Below are positions 1 through 8,684 of a stretch of 64,000 nucleotides of DNA, piece after piece. Every line of letters starts with the position of its first letter. Position 1 is the stretch's first letter. Origin of the DNA: Stenotrophomonas indicatrix (GTDB taxonomy: Bacteria > Pseudomonadota > Gammaproteobacteria > Xanthomonadales > Xanthomonadaceae); NCBI RefSeq assembly GCF_002750975.1, contig NZ_PEJS01000001.1:992001-1056000 (forward strand), read 5' to 3'. The notes beneath the pieces are model-generated. The model was not told the DNA's origin, did not search any database, and worked only from the letters and a program-made list of their open reading frames with translations. The position numbers were made by a program, and so were the translations under genes.

Positions 1-1000
1 TCACGCGGCCGTCGTGGAAGCTGCTGACGTGTGGCATCGAGGTGTGGCCGACCACGATGCGCTTGAGCTGGAGACGGTCGAGCACCGCCTGCACGCCCTG
101 GCTGTCCAGGCGCCCGTCGAAGTAGCCGCGGTACCAGATTGGGCTGGTCTTGCCGTCGTACAACGGTGCGGTGGCGGGGTCTGCCTTCACCTCGGCCTTG
201 GGAATGCCCAGCGAGGCCTGGTAGGCGGCATTGGTGTGGGCCGGGTCCAATGCCATCTGCACCGCGTCGGGCGAGATGCCGCCATGCAGGAACAGGGTAT
301 CGCCGATCTGCAGCAGCACCGGCCGCGTGCGCAGCCACTGGCCGATCACCGAGTCGGCACCATACAGCTGCGGATAGCTGCGACCGAGCAGCTGCGCGCT
401 GCGCAGGTATTTCGGATTGACGTAACGCAGGTCGTCGTACAGCACCATGGTCTCGTGGTTGCCGAGCACGAAATGCACCGCGCCACCGGCGGCGGCCGCC
501 TGCTGCTGCAGGCCATACAGCAGCCAGAACGCTTCGGTCACCTGCGGGCCGCGATCGAACACGTCGCCGGCGATCACCAGCGTATCCGTGCCCAGTGCCC
601 AGCGGTCCTGCGTGTCGATCACCCGGTTGGCGCGCAGCAGGCGGACCAGCAGCGCGTACTGGCCGTGGATGTCGGACACGGCGACGATGCGTGGCACGGC
701 CGGCAGTATCGATGCCGACGGCGCGTTCGGCGGCAGCACATGCACCGCATGCGGGTAGCCGCAGCGCGCGGCAACCTCAGTGCCATCGGTGCCGGCCTGC
801 ACGCTGTGGGTTTCCACCTGGTCCTGGCAGATCCACTGCGCTTTCAGCTGCGCGCCCTCACGGAACAGGTAAGGGCCGTCGCTGTCCACGTGCTCTGCAG
901 GTGCTGCCACGTCGCGGGCAGAGGCCAGTGGTGCGGCCAGCAGCAGGACCAGTGGCAGCAGGATCGACAGGGTTCGGGCGTGGTTCGGCATCGGCGGCAT
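1..1000 (-). CDS. Secreted metallophosphatase (PPP-like), 3' end cut by window
   Basis: This is a calcineurin-like phosphoesterase related to bacterial PPP-type phosphatases. The translation shows the metal-site motifs in order: SDIHG (about residue 110), GDVFDRG, GNHE and GHTSMPH near the window edge. Residues 1-28 form a signal peptide ending near ASA, so the enzyme should act in the periplasm or be exported. The reading frame is still open at base 1, so the C-terminus lies outside the window. An ATG at 991 (MPNHAR) is an equally good start. The natural substrate cannot be told from sequence. Confidence 0.85.
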   Translation of the reverse strand, partial: MPPMPNHARTLSILLPLVLLLAAPLASARDVAAPAEHVDSDGPYLFREGAQLKAQWICQDQVETHSVQAGTDGTEVAARCGYPHAVHVLPPNAPSASILPAVPRIVAVSDIHGQYALLVRLLRANRVIDTQDRWALGTDTLVIAGDVFDRGPQVTEAFWLLYGLQQQAAAAGGAVHFVLGNHETMVLYDDLRYVNPKYLRSAQLLGRSYPQLYGADSVIGQWLRTRPVLLQIGDTLFLHGGISPDAVQMALDPAHTNAAYQASLGIPKAEVKADPATAPLYDGKTSPIWYRGYFDGRLDSQGVQAVLDRLQLKRIVVGHTSMPHVSSFHDGRV

Positions 1001-1065
1001 CCAGCGGCAGGAGACGAGCGATGCTAACCCCCCACGAACGCCACCGGTGTGCGCGAACGGGCGGA

Positions 1066-1515
1066 TCAGGCCCGGCCGCCTCCCCCCTTGAGCTTGCGCA
1101 CGCGGGTATCGGCGGGGCGCACGGGCTGGCCGTCACGGCCATGGGGTTGCATGTAGGGCAGTGGCCGGCGGCTGCTGGATTCGATCAGTTGCGAGTGCGC
1201 TTCGCCAGCAGCGAAGCAATGCCGTTCTCCCCATTGGCGCAGGGCCACCAGCAGCGGGAACAGGTCCTGGCCGGCCGCGGTCAGCACATAGTCGTGGTAG
1301 GCGCTGCCATCGGCGGCGGGCTGCTGCACCAGCAGCCCCGCCTCGACCAGGCGCCGCAGGCGGTCGCTGAGGATGTTGCGCGCCGCGCCCAGGCTGCGCT
1401 GGAAATCGCCAAAGCGACTGACGCCATCGAAGGCATCGCGGATGACCAGCAACGCCCAGCGGTCGCCGAGCAGATCGGCGCTGCGGGCCACGGGGCAGGG
1501 GCTGTTGGCGTGCAT
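1066..1515 (-). CDS. HxlR-family transcriptional regulator
   Basis: The 149-residue protein is a winged-helix regulator of the HxlR family. It carries the usual N-terminal Cys (SPCPVARSADLLGDRW), the FGDFQRSLGAARNILSDRL recognition helix region and a C-terminal wing. The ATG at 1515 was chosen because a strong ribosome site (GAGGGAG) lies just upstream and family members begin here; the frame stays open further upstream but would enter the operator. It is divergent from the MFS transporter gene and very probably controls it and itself through the inverted repeat at 1533-1590. HxlR proteins often sense electrophiles or quinones through the N-terminal Cys; the inducer here is unknown. Confidence 0.9.
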   Translation of the reverse strand: MHANSPCPVARSADLLGDRWALLVIRDAFDGVSRFGDFQRSLGAARNILSDRLRRLVEAGLLVQQPAADGSAYHDYVLTAAGQDLFPLLVALRQWGERHCFAAGEAHSQLIESSSRRPLPYMQPHGRDGQPVRPADTRVRKLKGGGGRA

Positions 1516-1532
1516 GGCGGACTCCCTCGATT

Positions 1533-1590
1533 GTGGTTGCAGTTTAAAACTAGTGGCGCTACTGTGCACCTGGTTTCAAAATGCAACCAC
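1533..1590. promoter_or_regulatory. Candidate HxlR operator: wide inverted repeat
   Basis: GTGGTTGCA at 1533-1541 is repeated as TGCAACCAC at 1582-1590. Extending both arms inward to 19 bases keeps 16 matches. The repeat spans most of the gap between the divergent hxlR-type gene (start 1515) and MFS gene (start about 1595). The spacing could hold two regulator dimers or a shared promoter. That it is the regulator's operator is inferred. Confidence 0.6.
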
Positions 1591-1594
1591 ACTG

Positions 1595-2776
1595 ATGATG
1601 CCTTCGCTGTCCCGCCCCGTGTTGGGCCTGCTCGCCATTGCTGCCGGTGCCAGCGTGGCCAATGTCTATTTCGCGCAGCCGCTGCTGGAGCGCCTGGCCC
1701 ACGATTTCGCCCTGGATGCCGCCGTGGCCGGTGCAGTGCTGGCTGCCACCCAGGCCGGCAGCGTGCTGGCCCTGCTCGGGCTGCTGCCGTTGGCCGACCG
1801 TGGCGACCGCCGTCGACTGCTGCGGGTGCAACTGCTGGCGCTGGTGGTGGCGCTGCTATGGCTGGCCGCCGCCCGCAGTACCGCGTGGTTGCTGTCGGGC
1901 ATGCTGCTGGCGGGTCTGCTGGGTACCGCGCTCACCCAGGGACTGATCGCCTACGCCGCCAACCTCGCTGCACCGGAGCAACGTGGGCGGGTGGTCGGCA
2001 TGGTCCAGGGCGGCGTGTTCATCGGCCTGCTGTCGGCACGCGTGGTCTCAGGTGCGGTAGCCGCCGTAGCGGGATGGCGCGCGGTGTACCTGCTGTCGGC
2101 ATTGCTGATGGCGGCGCTGGCACTGCTGCTGTGGCGGCGCCTGCCGCACGTGCCGGTGCCCGCAATGCCGCCGTCGTGGCGCAACCTGCTGCGTTCGATG
2201 GCCGATATGCTGCGGCAGGATCGCGCGCTGCGCGAACGCGGGCCGCTGGCATTGTTCCTGTTTACCGGTCTCAACGTGTTCTGGGCCGCGGTGCCACTGC
2301 CGTTGTCGGCGCCGCCGTTGAACTGGTCGACCGCCGCCATCGGCGCGCTGGGCCTGGCCGGCATCATCGGCGCACTACTGGCAGCGCGGGTCGGGCACTG
2401 GATGGATCGTGGCCTTGCCCACCGGGTGAGCTTGGGGGCACTGCTGCTGATGCTGGTCGCCTGGGTGCCGTTGCTGGGCCTGCCGTACTCGCTGGCCCTG
2501 TTGCTGCTGGGCGTAGTGGTGCTGGATCTGGGCGGGCAGGCGTTGCATGTGTCCAACCAGGCCCTGCTGCTGCGTGCACCGGCCGAACAGCATGGACGCC
2601 TGGTGGCGCTGTACATGCTGTTCTATGCCGTGGGCAGCGGTGTGGGGGCTGCGGCAGGCACCTGGACGCAGGCGCGCTATGGGTGGCCGGCGGTGTGCGC
2701 GCTGGGCGCGGGCATCGCGCTGCTCGCACTGACGTGGTGGGCGACGTGGCGCATACCGCGCAAGGACGCTGCGTAG
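1595..2776 (+). CDS. MFS transporter (12-TM, AraJ/YfcJ-like)
   Basis: The protein is about 393 residues of alternating hydrophobic helices with the typical MFS opening ASVANVYFAQPLLERLAHDF and the loop 2-3 motif LADRGDRRRLL after helix 2. It is a probable proton-driven exporter of small molecules in the inner membrane. Two ATGs (1595, 1598) are possible; neither has a clear ribosome site and the upstream palindrome ends only 4 bases before, so translation may be near-leaderless. Its divergent HxlR-type neighbour suggests induction by a toxic compound. The substrate is unknown. Confidence 0.88.
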   Translation: MMPSLSRPVLGLLAIAAGASVANVYFAQPLLERLAHDFALDAAVAGAVLAATQAGSVLALLGLLPLADRGDRRRLLRVQLLALVVALLWLAAARSTAWLLSGMLLAGLLGTALTQGLIAYAANLAAPEQRGRVVGMVQGGVFIGLLSARVVSGAVAAVAGWRAVYLLSALLMAALALLLWRRLPHVPVPAMPPSWRNLLRSMADMLRQDRALRERGPLALFLFTGLNVFWAAVPLPLSAPPLNWSTAAIGALGLAGIIGALLAARVGHWMDRGLAHRVSLGALLLMLVAWVPLLGLPYSLALLLLGVVVLDLGGQALHVSNQALLLRAPAEQHGRLVALYMLFYAVGSGVGAAAGTWTQARYGWPAVCALGAGIALLALTWWATWRIPRKDAA

Positions 2777-2816
2777 CGTCGAGACCGTCCGACGCCACGT
2801 CACGCGCGCTGCAGGC

Positions 2817-4262
2817 TCAACGTTGCAGCGCGCGTCGTCCCGGAGCTTCCGGCAGTGCGTCGTCGGCCACCACCACCCGGTTGCGGCCCTGTCGCTTGGC
2901 GGCATACATCGCCGCGTCGGCGCGCGCCATCAGCCGCTCGTAATCGGGATGCCCATCGTGTCCGGCCACGCCGATGCTCGCGGTCAGCGCCAGCGTCTGT
3001 CCGTTGGGCAGGGTGATCGGCGACTGTGCGATCTGCCGGCGCAGGCTTTCGGCGATCACCTCCGCCTGTGACTCGCTTGCCGCCACCAGCACCACCACGA
3101 ACTCCTCGCCGCCGTAGCGGAACAGGTAGTCGCTGCCTCGGGTCTGCTGGCCGAGCAGAGCTGCGACATGCTGCAGCGCGCGGTCGCCGGCGTCATGGCC
3201 GTGGCCATCGTTGATCGCCTTGAAATGGTCCAGGTCCAGCAACAACAACGAGAACGGCGTGTGGTTGCGCGTGGACAACTCGATCTCACGGCGCAGCACG
3301 GTCGGCAGGAAGCGCCGGTTGAGCAGGTTGGTCAACGCATCGCTGCCCGCATCCAGTTCACCGATGCGTTCGAACAGCAGGGTCATCAGGTTGCGGATGG
3401 TGGCCAGGTCTTCGCGGATCATCGGCAGGGCGGTCAGCCGCCGTGCCGGATCTTCATCGGTGGCGCGCTGCAGGCGGCTGTCGATGCGGGCCATCAGCTG
3501 GCCCACCTGCTGCGTCTCGCTGCTTTCGCCGAAGCTGGGAATGCCCTTGTGGGTGAACCACAGGCCGAATTCCGAGCTCGCCAGACTGGCGTTGTCGGCA
3601 CCGGTCGCATGGCCGGCGAGGGTGTACAGCAGGCTGTTTTCCCAATCCAGCAGCAGGGCGCGCTGGCGCTCGCGTTCGGTGCTGACGTTCTGCACCAGCG
3701 AGAACAGCCGGTACGCCGCATCGGTGCGCGAAGAGCGCTCACGGGCGTGCGTATAGGCCAGCGTCATGCCTTCCATGGCGATGTCCATGATCGCGCTGAG
3801 GCAATCGATGGCGGCGAAGGCGGTGTCGTTGTCAGCGGCATCGGCGCGCAGGCGGATGAACAGCTCGTGCTTGAGTACGCGCGCACCGCGGGCCACCAGG
3901 TCCACCGGAATACCGACCCGAGCGTGCACATCGCCGATCACCCGTTGTGCGGCGACGGTAGCGGCAATGCCATCCGCATCGGTGGTCAGCAGCTGGGCCA
4001 GCCAACGCTGCATCGCCGGTTGCAGGCGCTGCTTGACCTGTTCGTGGGACAGGAAGCGGCGCGCACGCGTGTCCTGCAGCAGCACTTCGTAGAAGCGCTG
4101 CGCCAGCGTCGGCGGTGCATCGGCGGCCACGGCATGCAGCAGCGCGGCGGCGGCGGGGCCGGCCAGCAGCAGACACTGCTGCCAGGCCTGGGCCAGCGGT
4201 TGGCTGGCTTCGTCCAGTTGGGGTGTATCCACGTCGATCTCTAACGGCGCACAACAGACCAC
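2817..4262 (-). CDS. dosC: Globin-coupled diguanylate cyclase, DosC-like
   Basis: The protein makes c-di-GMP under control of a heme sensor. Residues 15-170 match the sensor-globin domain of E. coli DosC, including the proximal-His segment VHARVGIPVDLVARGARVLK (His113) and a distal Tyr58 in RFYEVLL. A middle helical domain (about 175-305) contains FGLWFTHKG as in DosC. The C-terminal GGDEF domain has the active motif GGEEF (384-388) and the inhibitory RxxD site RGSD (375-378), so product feedback is expected. No partner PDE (dosP) is adjacent. The GTG at 4262 is the longest start; a second GTG at 4232, preceded by AGAGA, is plausible. Confidence 0.88.
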   Translation of the reverse strand: MVCCAPLEIDVDTPQLDEASQPLAQAWQQCLLLAGPAAAALLHAVAADAPPTLAQRFYEVLLQDTRARRFLSHEQVKQRLQPAMQRWLAQLLTTDADGIAATVAAQRVIGDVHARVGIPVDLVARGARVLKHELFIRLRADAADNDTAFAAIDCLSAIMDIAMEGMTLAYTHARERSSRTDAAYRLFSLVQNVSTERERQRALLLDWENSLLYTLAGHATGADNASLASSEFGLWFTHKGIPSFGESSETQQVGQLMARIDSRLQRATDEDPARRLTALPMIREDLATIRNLMTLLFERIGELDAGSDALTNLLNRRFLPTVLRREIELSTRNHTPFSLLLLDLDHFKAINDGHGHDAGDRALQHVAALLGQQTRGSDYLFRYGGEEFVVVLVAASESQAEVIAESLRRQIAQSPITLPNGQTLALTASIGVAGHDGHPDYERLMARADAAMYAAKRQGRNRVVVADDALPEAPGRRALQR

Positions 4263-4379
4263 GGTATCGGCCGCAGCTGTCGACGGTTGATGGCAGGGAA
4301 GCCGGCCAGTTTAAGCGCCATGCAGGCCGAAAAACGCGGATGAAGCACATGCCGGCCGATGCCGTAATGCGTTGACGCA

Positions 4380-4398
4380 TTTGAGAATCACTCGCATT
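4380..4398 (+). promoter_or_regulatory. Candidate Fur box before the FepA-like receptor gene
   Basis: TTTGAGAATCACTCGCATT matches the xanthomonad-style Fur palindrome AATGAGAATCATTCTCATT at 15 of 19 positions. It lies 121 bases before the receptor start, consistent with iron repression. Both the match and the site's function are by eye only. Confidence 0.5.
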
Positions 4399-4519
4399 TA
4401 TGAAAAAATGACGGCAGGAACCGGCATGCGGGCATTCCGCAGTGATCGTTCCGCCTCCCCCGTCGCCGCCTCCTGCCCTATGCCAGAGGCTTCCGTTGCC
4501 CTGCCAGAAGGTTCAGAAC

Positions 4520-6766
4520 ATGCCTGCAAACACTCTTTCACCGCGCCCGCTGGCGCTCGCCGTCGCTGCACTGCTGGCCACAGCTGCCGTCACCGCCCAT
4601 GCGGAAACCGATGCCACCGATATCGACACCGTGCATGTCACTGCCTCGCAGATCGCGCGGCAGGCGCTGGGCACTTCCACCATCACCGCCGAGGACATCG
4701 CCAAGCGGCCGCCGGTCAACGACATCGCCGAACTGCTGCGGACGATGCCCGGCGTCAATCTGACCGGCAACAGTGCATCGGGCCAGTACGGCAACAACCG
4801 GCAGATCGATCTGCGCGGCATGGGGCCGGAAAACACCCTGATCCTGATCGACGGCAAGCGCGTGGGTGCACGCGACGCGGTGCGCATGGGCCGCAGTGGC
4901 GAGCGCAACACGCGCGGCGATACCAACTGGGTGCCGGCGGAAATGATCGAACGCATCGAAGTGCTGCGCGGCCCGGCAGCGGCACGCTATGGCTCAGGTG
5001 CCTCCGGTGGCGTGGTCAACATCATCACCAAGCGCCCGACCGGCGACCTGACCGGTGCGGTTGACCTGTACGGCCTGGTGCCCGAACACAGTGCCGAGGG
5101 CGGCAGCGAGCGCCTCGGCCTGCAGCTGAGCGGGCCGATGACCGACACGCTGTCGTTCCGGTTGTACGGCAACCTCAACAAGACCGATGCCGATTCGCTG
5201 GATCTCAACCGCGACTTCGCCACCGGCGCCAATGCGGTACCGCCGGCGGGCCGCGAAGGCGTCAAGAACCGCGACGTCAACGCGCTGCTGCGTTGGGACG
5301 TGACCGCCAACCAGGTGGTCGAGTTCGAGGCCGGTACCAGCCGCCAGGGCAACATCTATGCCGGCGATCGTGCGGTCAGTACCACTGGTACCTCCACCGG
5401 TGTCGACCTGGCCGCGCTGGCCGAGCAGCAGGCCGAGACCAACCGCATGTATCGCACCACCGGCGCGATCACCCATCGCGGACGCTGGGGCGATGTCAGC
5501 TCGCGGCTGACGGCGGCGGTGGAAGGGGTCAACAACTCGCGCATCAACGAAGGACTGGCCGGCGGCCCGGAAGGCAGCTTCAATGGCGCCGACTGGTCGA
5601 CCTCGCGCCTGCGCAACTACCAGTTGGACGGCGAAGTCAGTTTCCCGACCACCCTCGGCGGTGCCGAGAACGTGTGGACGCTGGGCTTCGAGTACCTCGA
5701 CAGCCGGTTGACCGATCCCTATTCGATGAGCCAGTCCAGCAGCAGCGGTGGCGGCATTCCGGGCCTTTCGGCCGATCGTGCACGCGGCAAGTCCGATGCA
5801 CAGACCACCGCCGTCTACGTGGAAGACAACATCTACCTCGGTGAGCGCTGGATCGTGACCCCGGGCCTGCGTTTCGACCATCACAGCCAGTTCGGCAACA
5901 ACACCAGTCCGAGCCTCAACGCGCAGTTCCGGCTCAACAGTGACTGGGTGGTCAAGGGCGGCATCGCACGCGCCTTCAAGGCGCCGAACCTGTACCAGTC
6001 CAACCCGGACTATCTGTATTACACCCGTGGCAACGGCTGCCCGAACGCGTTGCCGAGCCTGGGCGCCGGCTGCTACATGCAGGGCAATGCGGATCTCAAG
6101 GCAGAGACCAGCCTGAACAAGGAACTGGGCGTGGAGTGGGCACCGCAGAGCGGCTGGCAGGCCTCGTTGACCTATTTCCACAATGACTACAAGGACAAGA
6201 TCCAGGCCGGTTACACCCAGATCGGCCTGACGGCCGACCGCAAGGGCCGCATCTTCCGCTGGGAGAATGCACCCAAGGCCATCGTGCAGGGGCTCGAGGG
6301 CAACCTGGTGATCCCGCTGCTGGGCGAGCAGGGCGACCGCCTGAAGTGGAGCAACAACTTCACCTACATGGTGGAGAACGAAAACAAGAGCACCGGCCAG
6401 CCGCTGTCGGTGATTCCCAAGTACACCGTCAACACCATGCTGGACTGGCAGGCCACCGAGCAGCTGTCGCTGCTGCTGACCGGAACCTTCTACGGCAAGC
6501 AGGAACCGGCCACGGCCAACATCAACAACGATCCGCGCTGCACCGCCAACTGCGATGCGTCCACCGTGCTGCAGACCCGCGGCGCGTACAACGTCTGGGG
6601 TGTGAGCGCGCGCTACAAGGTGACCGACACGGTCAGCGTGGGCTTCGGCGTCAACAACCTGGCCGACAAGCGCCTGTTCCGCGAGGCCAACAGCAGTGAC
6701 GCCGGTGCGGCGACCTACAACGAACCCGGCCGGGCGTACTGGGCCAGCCTGCGTTTCGGCTTCTGA
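4520..6766 (+). CDS. fepA: TonB-dependent receptor, FepA/PfeA-like (catecholate siderophore)
   Basis: This 748-residue outer-membrane receptor has a signal peptide (residues 1-28, cleavage near AHA), a TonB box around TDIDTVHVTAS, a plug domain and a 22-strand barrel ending in the C-terminal aromatic signature ASLRFGF. The plug is strikingly FepA-like: RQIDLRGMGPENTLILIDGK, then RGDTNWVPAEMIERIEVLRG and ARYGSGASGGVVNIITKRP. That motif set is typical of ferric enterobactin and related catecholate receptors. ATG 4520 is preceded by AGAAGG; the open frame before it lacks a signal peptide. A Fur-like box lies upstream. The exact siderophore is inferred from family only. Confidence 0.88.
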   Translation: MPANTLSPRPLALAVAALLATAAVTAHAETDATDIDTVHVTASQIARQALGTSTITAEDIAKRPPVNDIAELLRTMPGVNLTGNSASGQYGNNRQIDLRGMGPENTLILIDGKRVGARDAVRMGRSGERNTRGDTNWVPAEMIERIEVLRGPAAARYGSGASGGVVNIITKRPTGDLTGAVDLYGLVPEHSAEGGSERLGLQLSGPMTDTLSFRLYGNLNKTDADSLDLNRDFATGANAVPPAGREGVKNRDVNALLRWDVTANQVVEFEAGTSRQGNIYAGDRAVSTTGTSTGVDLAALAEQQAETNRMYRTTGAITHRGRWGDVSSRLTAAVEGVNNSRINEGLAGGPEGSFNGADWSTSRLRNYQLDGEVSFPTTLGGAENVWTLGFEYLDSRLTDPYSMSQSSSSGGGIPGLSADRARGKSDAQTTAVYVEDNIYLGERWIVTPGLRFDHHSQFGNNTSPSLNAQFRLNSDWVVKGGIARAFKAPNLYQSNPDYLYYTRGNGCPNALPSLGAGCYMQGNADLKAETSLNKELGVEWAPQSGWQASLTYFHNDYKDKIQAGYTQIGLTADRKGRIFRWENAPKAIVQGLEGNLVIPLLGEQGDRLKWSNNFTYMVENENKSTGQPLSVIPKYTVNTMLDWQATEQLSLLLTGTFYGKQEPATANINNDPRCTANCDASTVLQTRGAYNVWGVSARYKVTDTVSVGFGVNNLADKRLFREANSSDAGAATYNEPGRAYWASLRFGF

Positions 6767-6778
6767 TCATCAGGCGGT

Positions 6779-6801
6779 GGTGCCGGTCGTTGGCCGGCAC
6801 C
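6779..6801. repeat. GGTGCCGG hairpin (SMAG-like), likely transcript end
   Basis: GGTGCCGG and CCGGCACC pair around a 7-base loop just after the receptor stop codon. The motif belongs to the short GC-rich hairpin family scattered through the window and may also stop transcription. Confidence 0.6.
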
Positions 6802-6907
6802 CTCCCGCTTCGCGCCAGCCGTCCATGCCTGCAATGTTATAAACACCGTGATAGTTTCCCGACACCCGCCGGCGTAGCCTGACTCCCATCGCTAAGGAGC
6901 TGTTGCC

Positions 6908-7882
6908 ATGGGTCACGACCACGATCACCTGCCATCCGAGATCCGCCACGAGAAACCCTTGTGGTGGGCGCTCGGCCTGACCTCCACCTTCCTTGTCGTG
7001 GAGGTGGTCGGTGCATTCTGGACCAACAGTCTGGCACTGCTGTCCGATGCCGCGCACATGGCTACCGACACCCTGGCGCTGATGATCGCGCTGGTGGCCG
7101 TGCGGCTGAGCCGGCGCCCGCCGGACGCGCGCCGCACCTACGGTTATGCACGTCTTGAAGCACTGGGCGCGATGATCAACGGCGCAATGCTGTTCGTGGT
7201 TGCCGGCTACATCCTGTGGGAAGCCATCGGTCGCTTCCGCCAACCGCAGGAGATCGCCTCCACCGGCATGCTGGTGATTGCAGCGGTCGGCCTGGTGATC
7301 AACATGATCTCCATGCGCCTGCTGCAGGCCGGCAGCGGCGAGAGCCTCAACGTGAAGGGCGCCTACCTGGAAGTGTGGGCCGACATGCTCGGCTCGGTGG
7401 CGGTGATCGCCGGCGCGCTGTTGATCCAATGGACCGGCTGGAAGCCGATCGACCCGATCCTGGCCGTTCTGATCGGTTTGTGGGTGCTGCCGCGCACGTA
7501 TGTGCTGATGCGCGAGGCCATCAACGTGCTGCTGGAAGGCGTGCCCAAGGGCATGGACGTGTCCAGGGTCCGCGACCGCCTGTCCGACCACGACGCAGTG
7601 CTGGACGTGCATGACCTGCACGTCTGGGCGCTGGCGTCCAGCACGCCGGCACTGACCGCGCACATCGTGATGCGCGAAGGCGACGACGCCGACCGCCTGC
7701 GGCGCGAACTCGGTGATCGCCTGCACGATGATTTCGGTATCGAACACGTGACCCTGCAGATCGAAGCCGACCACTGCGGCGAAGCCTGTGGCCAGCCGTC
7801 GGCGACGAAGGACGACGATCACGCTGGGCACGATCATGCAGCTGCCGATGCGCAGGGCCATCGCGGTCACGTGCATCGCTGA
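6908..7882 (+). CDS. czcD: Cation diffusion facilitator, CzcD-type Zn/Co/Cd exporter
   Basis: The 324-residue inner-membrane antiporter expels divalent cations from the cytoplasm. Six helices are visible with the TM2 metal site SDAAHMATD and the TM5 site GAYLEVWADMLGS; the Glu in the TM5 motif is as in CzcD rather than the His of ZitB. A cytosolic C-terminal domain (HDLHVWALASSTPALTAHIV) follows. Both ends are His-rich: MGHDHDH at the start, and GHDH, GHRGHVHR in the tail, suiting metal capture. The ribosome site AAGGAG lies 9 bases before the ATG. It stands alone, not next to a czcCBA efflux system. Confidence 0.9.
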   Translation: MGHDHDHLPSEIRHEKPLWWALGLTSTFLVVEVVGAFWTNSLALLSDAAHMATDTLALMIALVAVRLSRRPPDARRTYGYARLEALGAMINGAMLFVVAGYILWEAIGRFRQPQEIASTGMLVIAAVGLVINMISMRLLQAGSGESLNVKGAYLEVWADMLGSVAVIAGALLIQWTGWKPIDPILAVLIGLWVLPRTYVLMREAINVLLEGVPKGMDVSRVRDRLSDHDAVLDVHDLHVWALASSTPALTAHIVMREGDDADRLRRELGDRLHDDFGIEHVTLQIEADHCGEACGQPSATKDDDHAGHDHAAADAQGHRGHVHR

Positions 7883-7909
7883 AGCGGGTGTGGCGGCCGG
7901 TGCCCGGCG

Positions 7910-8590
7910 CTACCTCTGTTCGTCGCGCCGCGAGGCCAGCCGATCCGCCAGCCGGGTCGGCTCGGGCAGGCGATAGCCGTGCAGCGTGCGCTGCACCCAG
8001 GCCAGCGCGGTATCGGCACTGACCCGATGCCCGCCGGCGACGAACAGCGGCTTGCAGCGCAGCTTGCTGCGCAACACCCAGCCGAGCTGCTCGCCGCCGT
8101 CCAGCAACGGCGTGTGCGCGCCGGCCTCAGGGTCGGGCTCGATGAAGCGGCCCACCAGCTTCGATTTGGCCACGCCGATGCTCGGCAGGTCGGTCACCAC
8201 GCCCAGGTGTGCGGCAATGCCCAGCCGGCGCGGATGGCTGATGCCATGGCCATCGACGAACACCAGGTCCGGTGCGCGCGGCAGCAACGCCAACGCAGCC
8301 AGCAGCGCCGGCAGTTCGCGGAAGCTGAGCAGGCCCGGGATATAGGGCATCACGGTGGGGATGCGGGCGATTTCCTGCGCCACCGGCTGCAGGGTGTCCG
8401 CGTCGAGCAACACGGCCGCAGCGCGGGTGATCGCGCCGTCTTCCTCGAAGCCGACATCCAGCCCGGCCAGCCAGCGCACGGTAGCGGGCAGCCGATCCTG
8501 CCGCTGCACGCGGGTCGCCAGCTGCATCTGCTGTTCGCGGGCGGCGCTGACGCTGCCTTCCCAGCGCCCGGGGTCGATCAGTGCATTCAT
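7910..8590 (-). CDS. nfi: Endonuclease V (deoxyinosine 3'-endonuclease)
   Basis: The 226-residue enzyme nicks DNA one base 3' of deoxyinosine, starting repair of deaminated adenine. Family motifs are present: [10 protein letters not shown] (first catalytic Asp), the substrate-wedge segment [42 protein letters not shown] (catalytic Asp) and [13 protein letters not shown] 8590 gives the normal family length; the longer frame upstream overlaps the divergent gpmA gene and is noise. It is divergent from gpmA across a 94-base gap. Confidence 0.93.
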   Translation of the reverse strand: MNALIDPGRWEGSVSAAREQQMQLATRVQRQDRLPATVRWLAGLDVGFEEDGAITRAAAVLLDADTLQPVAQEIARIPTVMPYIPGLLSFRELPALLAALALLPRAPDLVFVDGHGISHPRRLGIAAHLGVVTDLPSIGVAKSKLVGRFIEPDPEAGAHTPLLDGGEQLGWVLRSKLRCKPLFVAGGHRVSADTALAWVQRTLHGYRLPEPTRLADRLASRRDEQR

Positions 8591-8684
8591 CGGCCACAGG
8601 ATGACATCCACACCGCCACGGCGCGGTGAGCGGGCGCCGGGGCTACAATGGCCGCCTGCCTTTCCTCGCGTTGGAGACCCTGCA

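Noticed and set aside
595-2943. 782-codon open frame on the plus strand
   Set aside because: It runs across two genes on opposite strands and their intergenic operator; composition is Ala/Arg/Gly-rich noise.
6835-6856. TGTTATAAACA upstream of the CzcD-type gene as a Zur or metal-regulator site
   Set aside because: Only one half matches the Zur core and the other half is absent, so I did not call it a feature.
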